From the NCBI GenBank assembly GCA_013399115.1, contig VXAA01001511.1:93895-157894 (forward strand): a stretch of DNA of 64,000 nucleotides, written 5' to 3'. Source of the stretch: Anseranas semipalmata. Taxonomy: Eukaryota; Chordata; Aves; Anseriformes; Anseranatidae. Position 1 is the first letter of the stretch. Each line of letters begins with the position of its first letter. The position numbers and the translations under genes were made by a program. The notes beneath the pieces are model-generated. The model made no database searches. It worked only from the letters and a program-made list of their open reading frames with translations, and had not been told where the DNA came from. Of this stretch, positions 63,945 to 64,000 are shown piece after piece.

Positions 63945-64000
63945 TTGTGTCTGGGTCTGCACCGAATTAATTGGACGGAGACCCAGTTTGTAGAATACTG

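Larger units (their letters stand above)
57934..64000 (+). other. KCNK2: KCNK2 intron 5, 5' part
   Basis: At least 6.1 kb of intron. It contains T and GTTT runs near 58.2 and 58.65 kb, a CR1 copy at 59948-60801, the second member of an unidentified repeat pair at 60859-61007, a GTT/poly-T/poly-G tract at 62416-62515, a single N at 62592 and a final CR1 copy at 63317-63944. In 58700-59940 and 61010-62400 I see nothing nameable. No match to the next TREK-1 exon was found. Confidence 0.85.

Noticed and set aside
57934..64000. KCNK2 exon 6 (M4, GSDIEYLDFYKP start)
   Set aside because: Searched by eye for the expected coding pattern and not found; it must lie beyond the window.
1..64000. CRISPR arrays, operons, tRNA or rRNA genes, prokaryotic mobile systems
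   Set aside because: No array-like spaced repeats, no cloverleaf with A and B boxes apart from the decayed MIR relic, and all signals are those of a bird nuclear intron.

Overview
This is vertebrate, almost certainly avian, nuclear DNA. It holds the middle of one gene: KCNK2, which encodes the two-pore-domain potassium channel TREK-1, on the + strand. The avian call rests on six sizeable CR1 LINE copies with the ATTCTATG-type 3' tail, plus a solo LTR of a kind I know from bird genomes. The gene call rests on four exons whose translation follows TREK-1 closely and whose splice sites and phases all agree: 1024-1334, 14784-14901, 52673-52833 and 57747-57933. Numbered from the short MAAPDLL-type N-terminus, known landmarks fall where expected: internal initiator Met42, cap Cys93, glycosylation Asn95 and Asn119, pH-sensor His126, and filter threonines T142 and T251.

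Layout: 1-190 is CpG-rich and probably the edge of an upstream CpG island or promoter. Exon 2 (N-terminus, M1, start of the cap) follows at 1 kb. Intron 2 (13.4 kb) is AT-rich and nearly free of young repeats. Exon 3 carries the rest of the cap and pore loop P1. Intron 3 (37.8 kb) holds three minus-strand CR1 copies, a CR1 tail, several very old SINE/LINE relics, a minus-strand solo LTR, and an exact 1,063-bp direct duplication next to single-N gaps. Exon 4 carries the P1 filter end and M2. Intron 4 (4.9 kb) contains the longest CR1, back to back with a much older CR1. Exon 5 carries M3 and P2. Intron 5 starts at 57934 and runs off the window with two more CR1 copies; the exons for M4 and the C-terminal regulatory domain are not present. 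The first exon or exons are also outside.

I see no second protein-coding gene, no tRNA, rRNA or recognisable small RNA gene, and no prokaryote-type system. About 1.2% of the window is coding; the rest is intron. The points most worth a second look are: the exact duplication (likely an assembly artefact), a weak exon-4 acceptor with a defined frameshift tail, two same-orientation CR1 copies of about 97% identity that bracket only exon 4, a minimal uORF touching the internal start codon, and an unidentified 145-bp repeat present once in intron 3 and once in intron 5.
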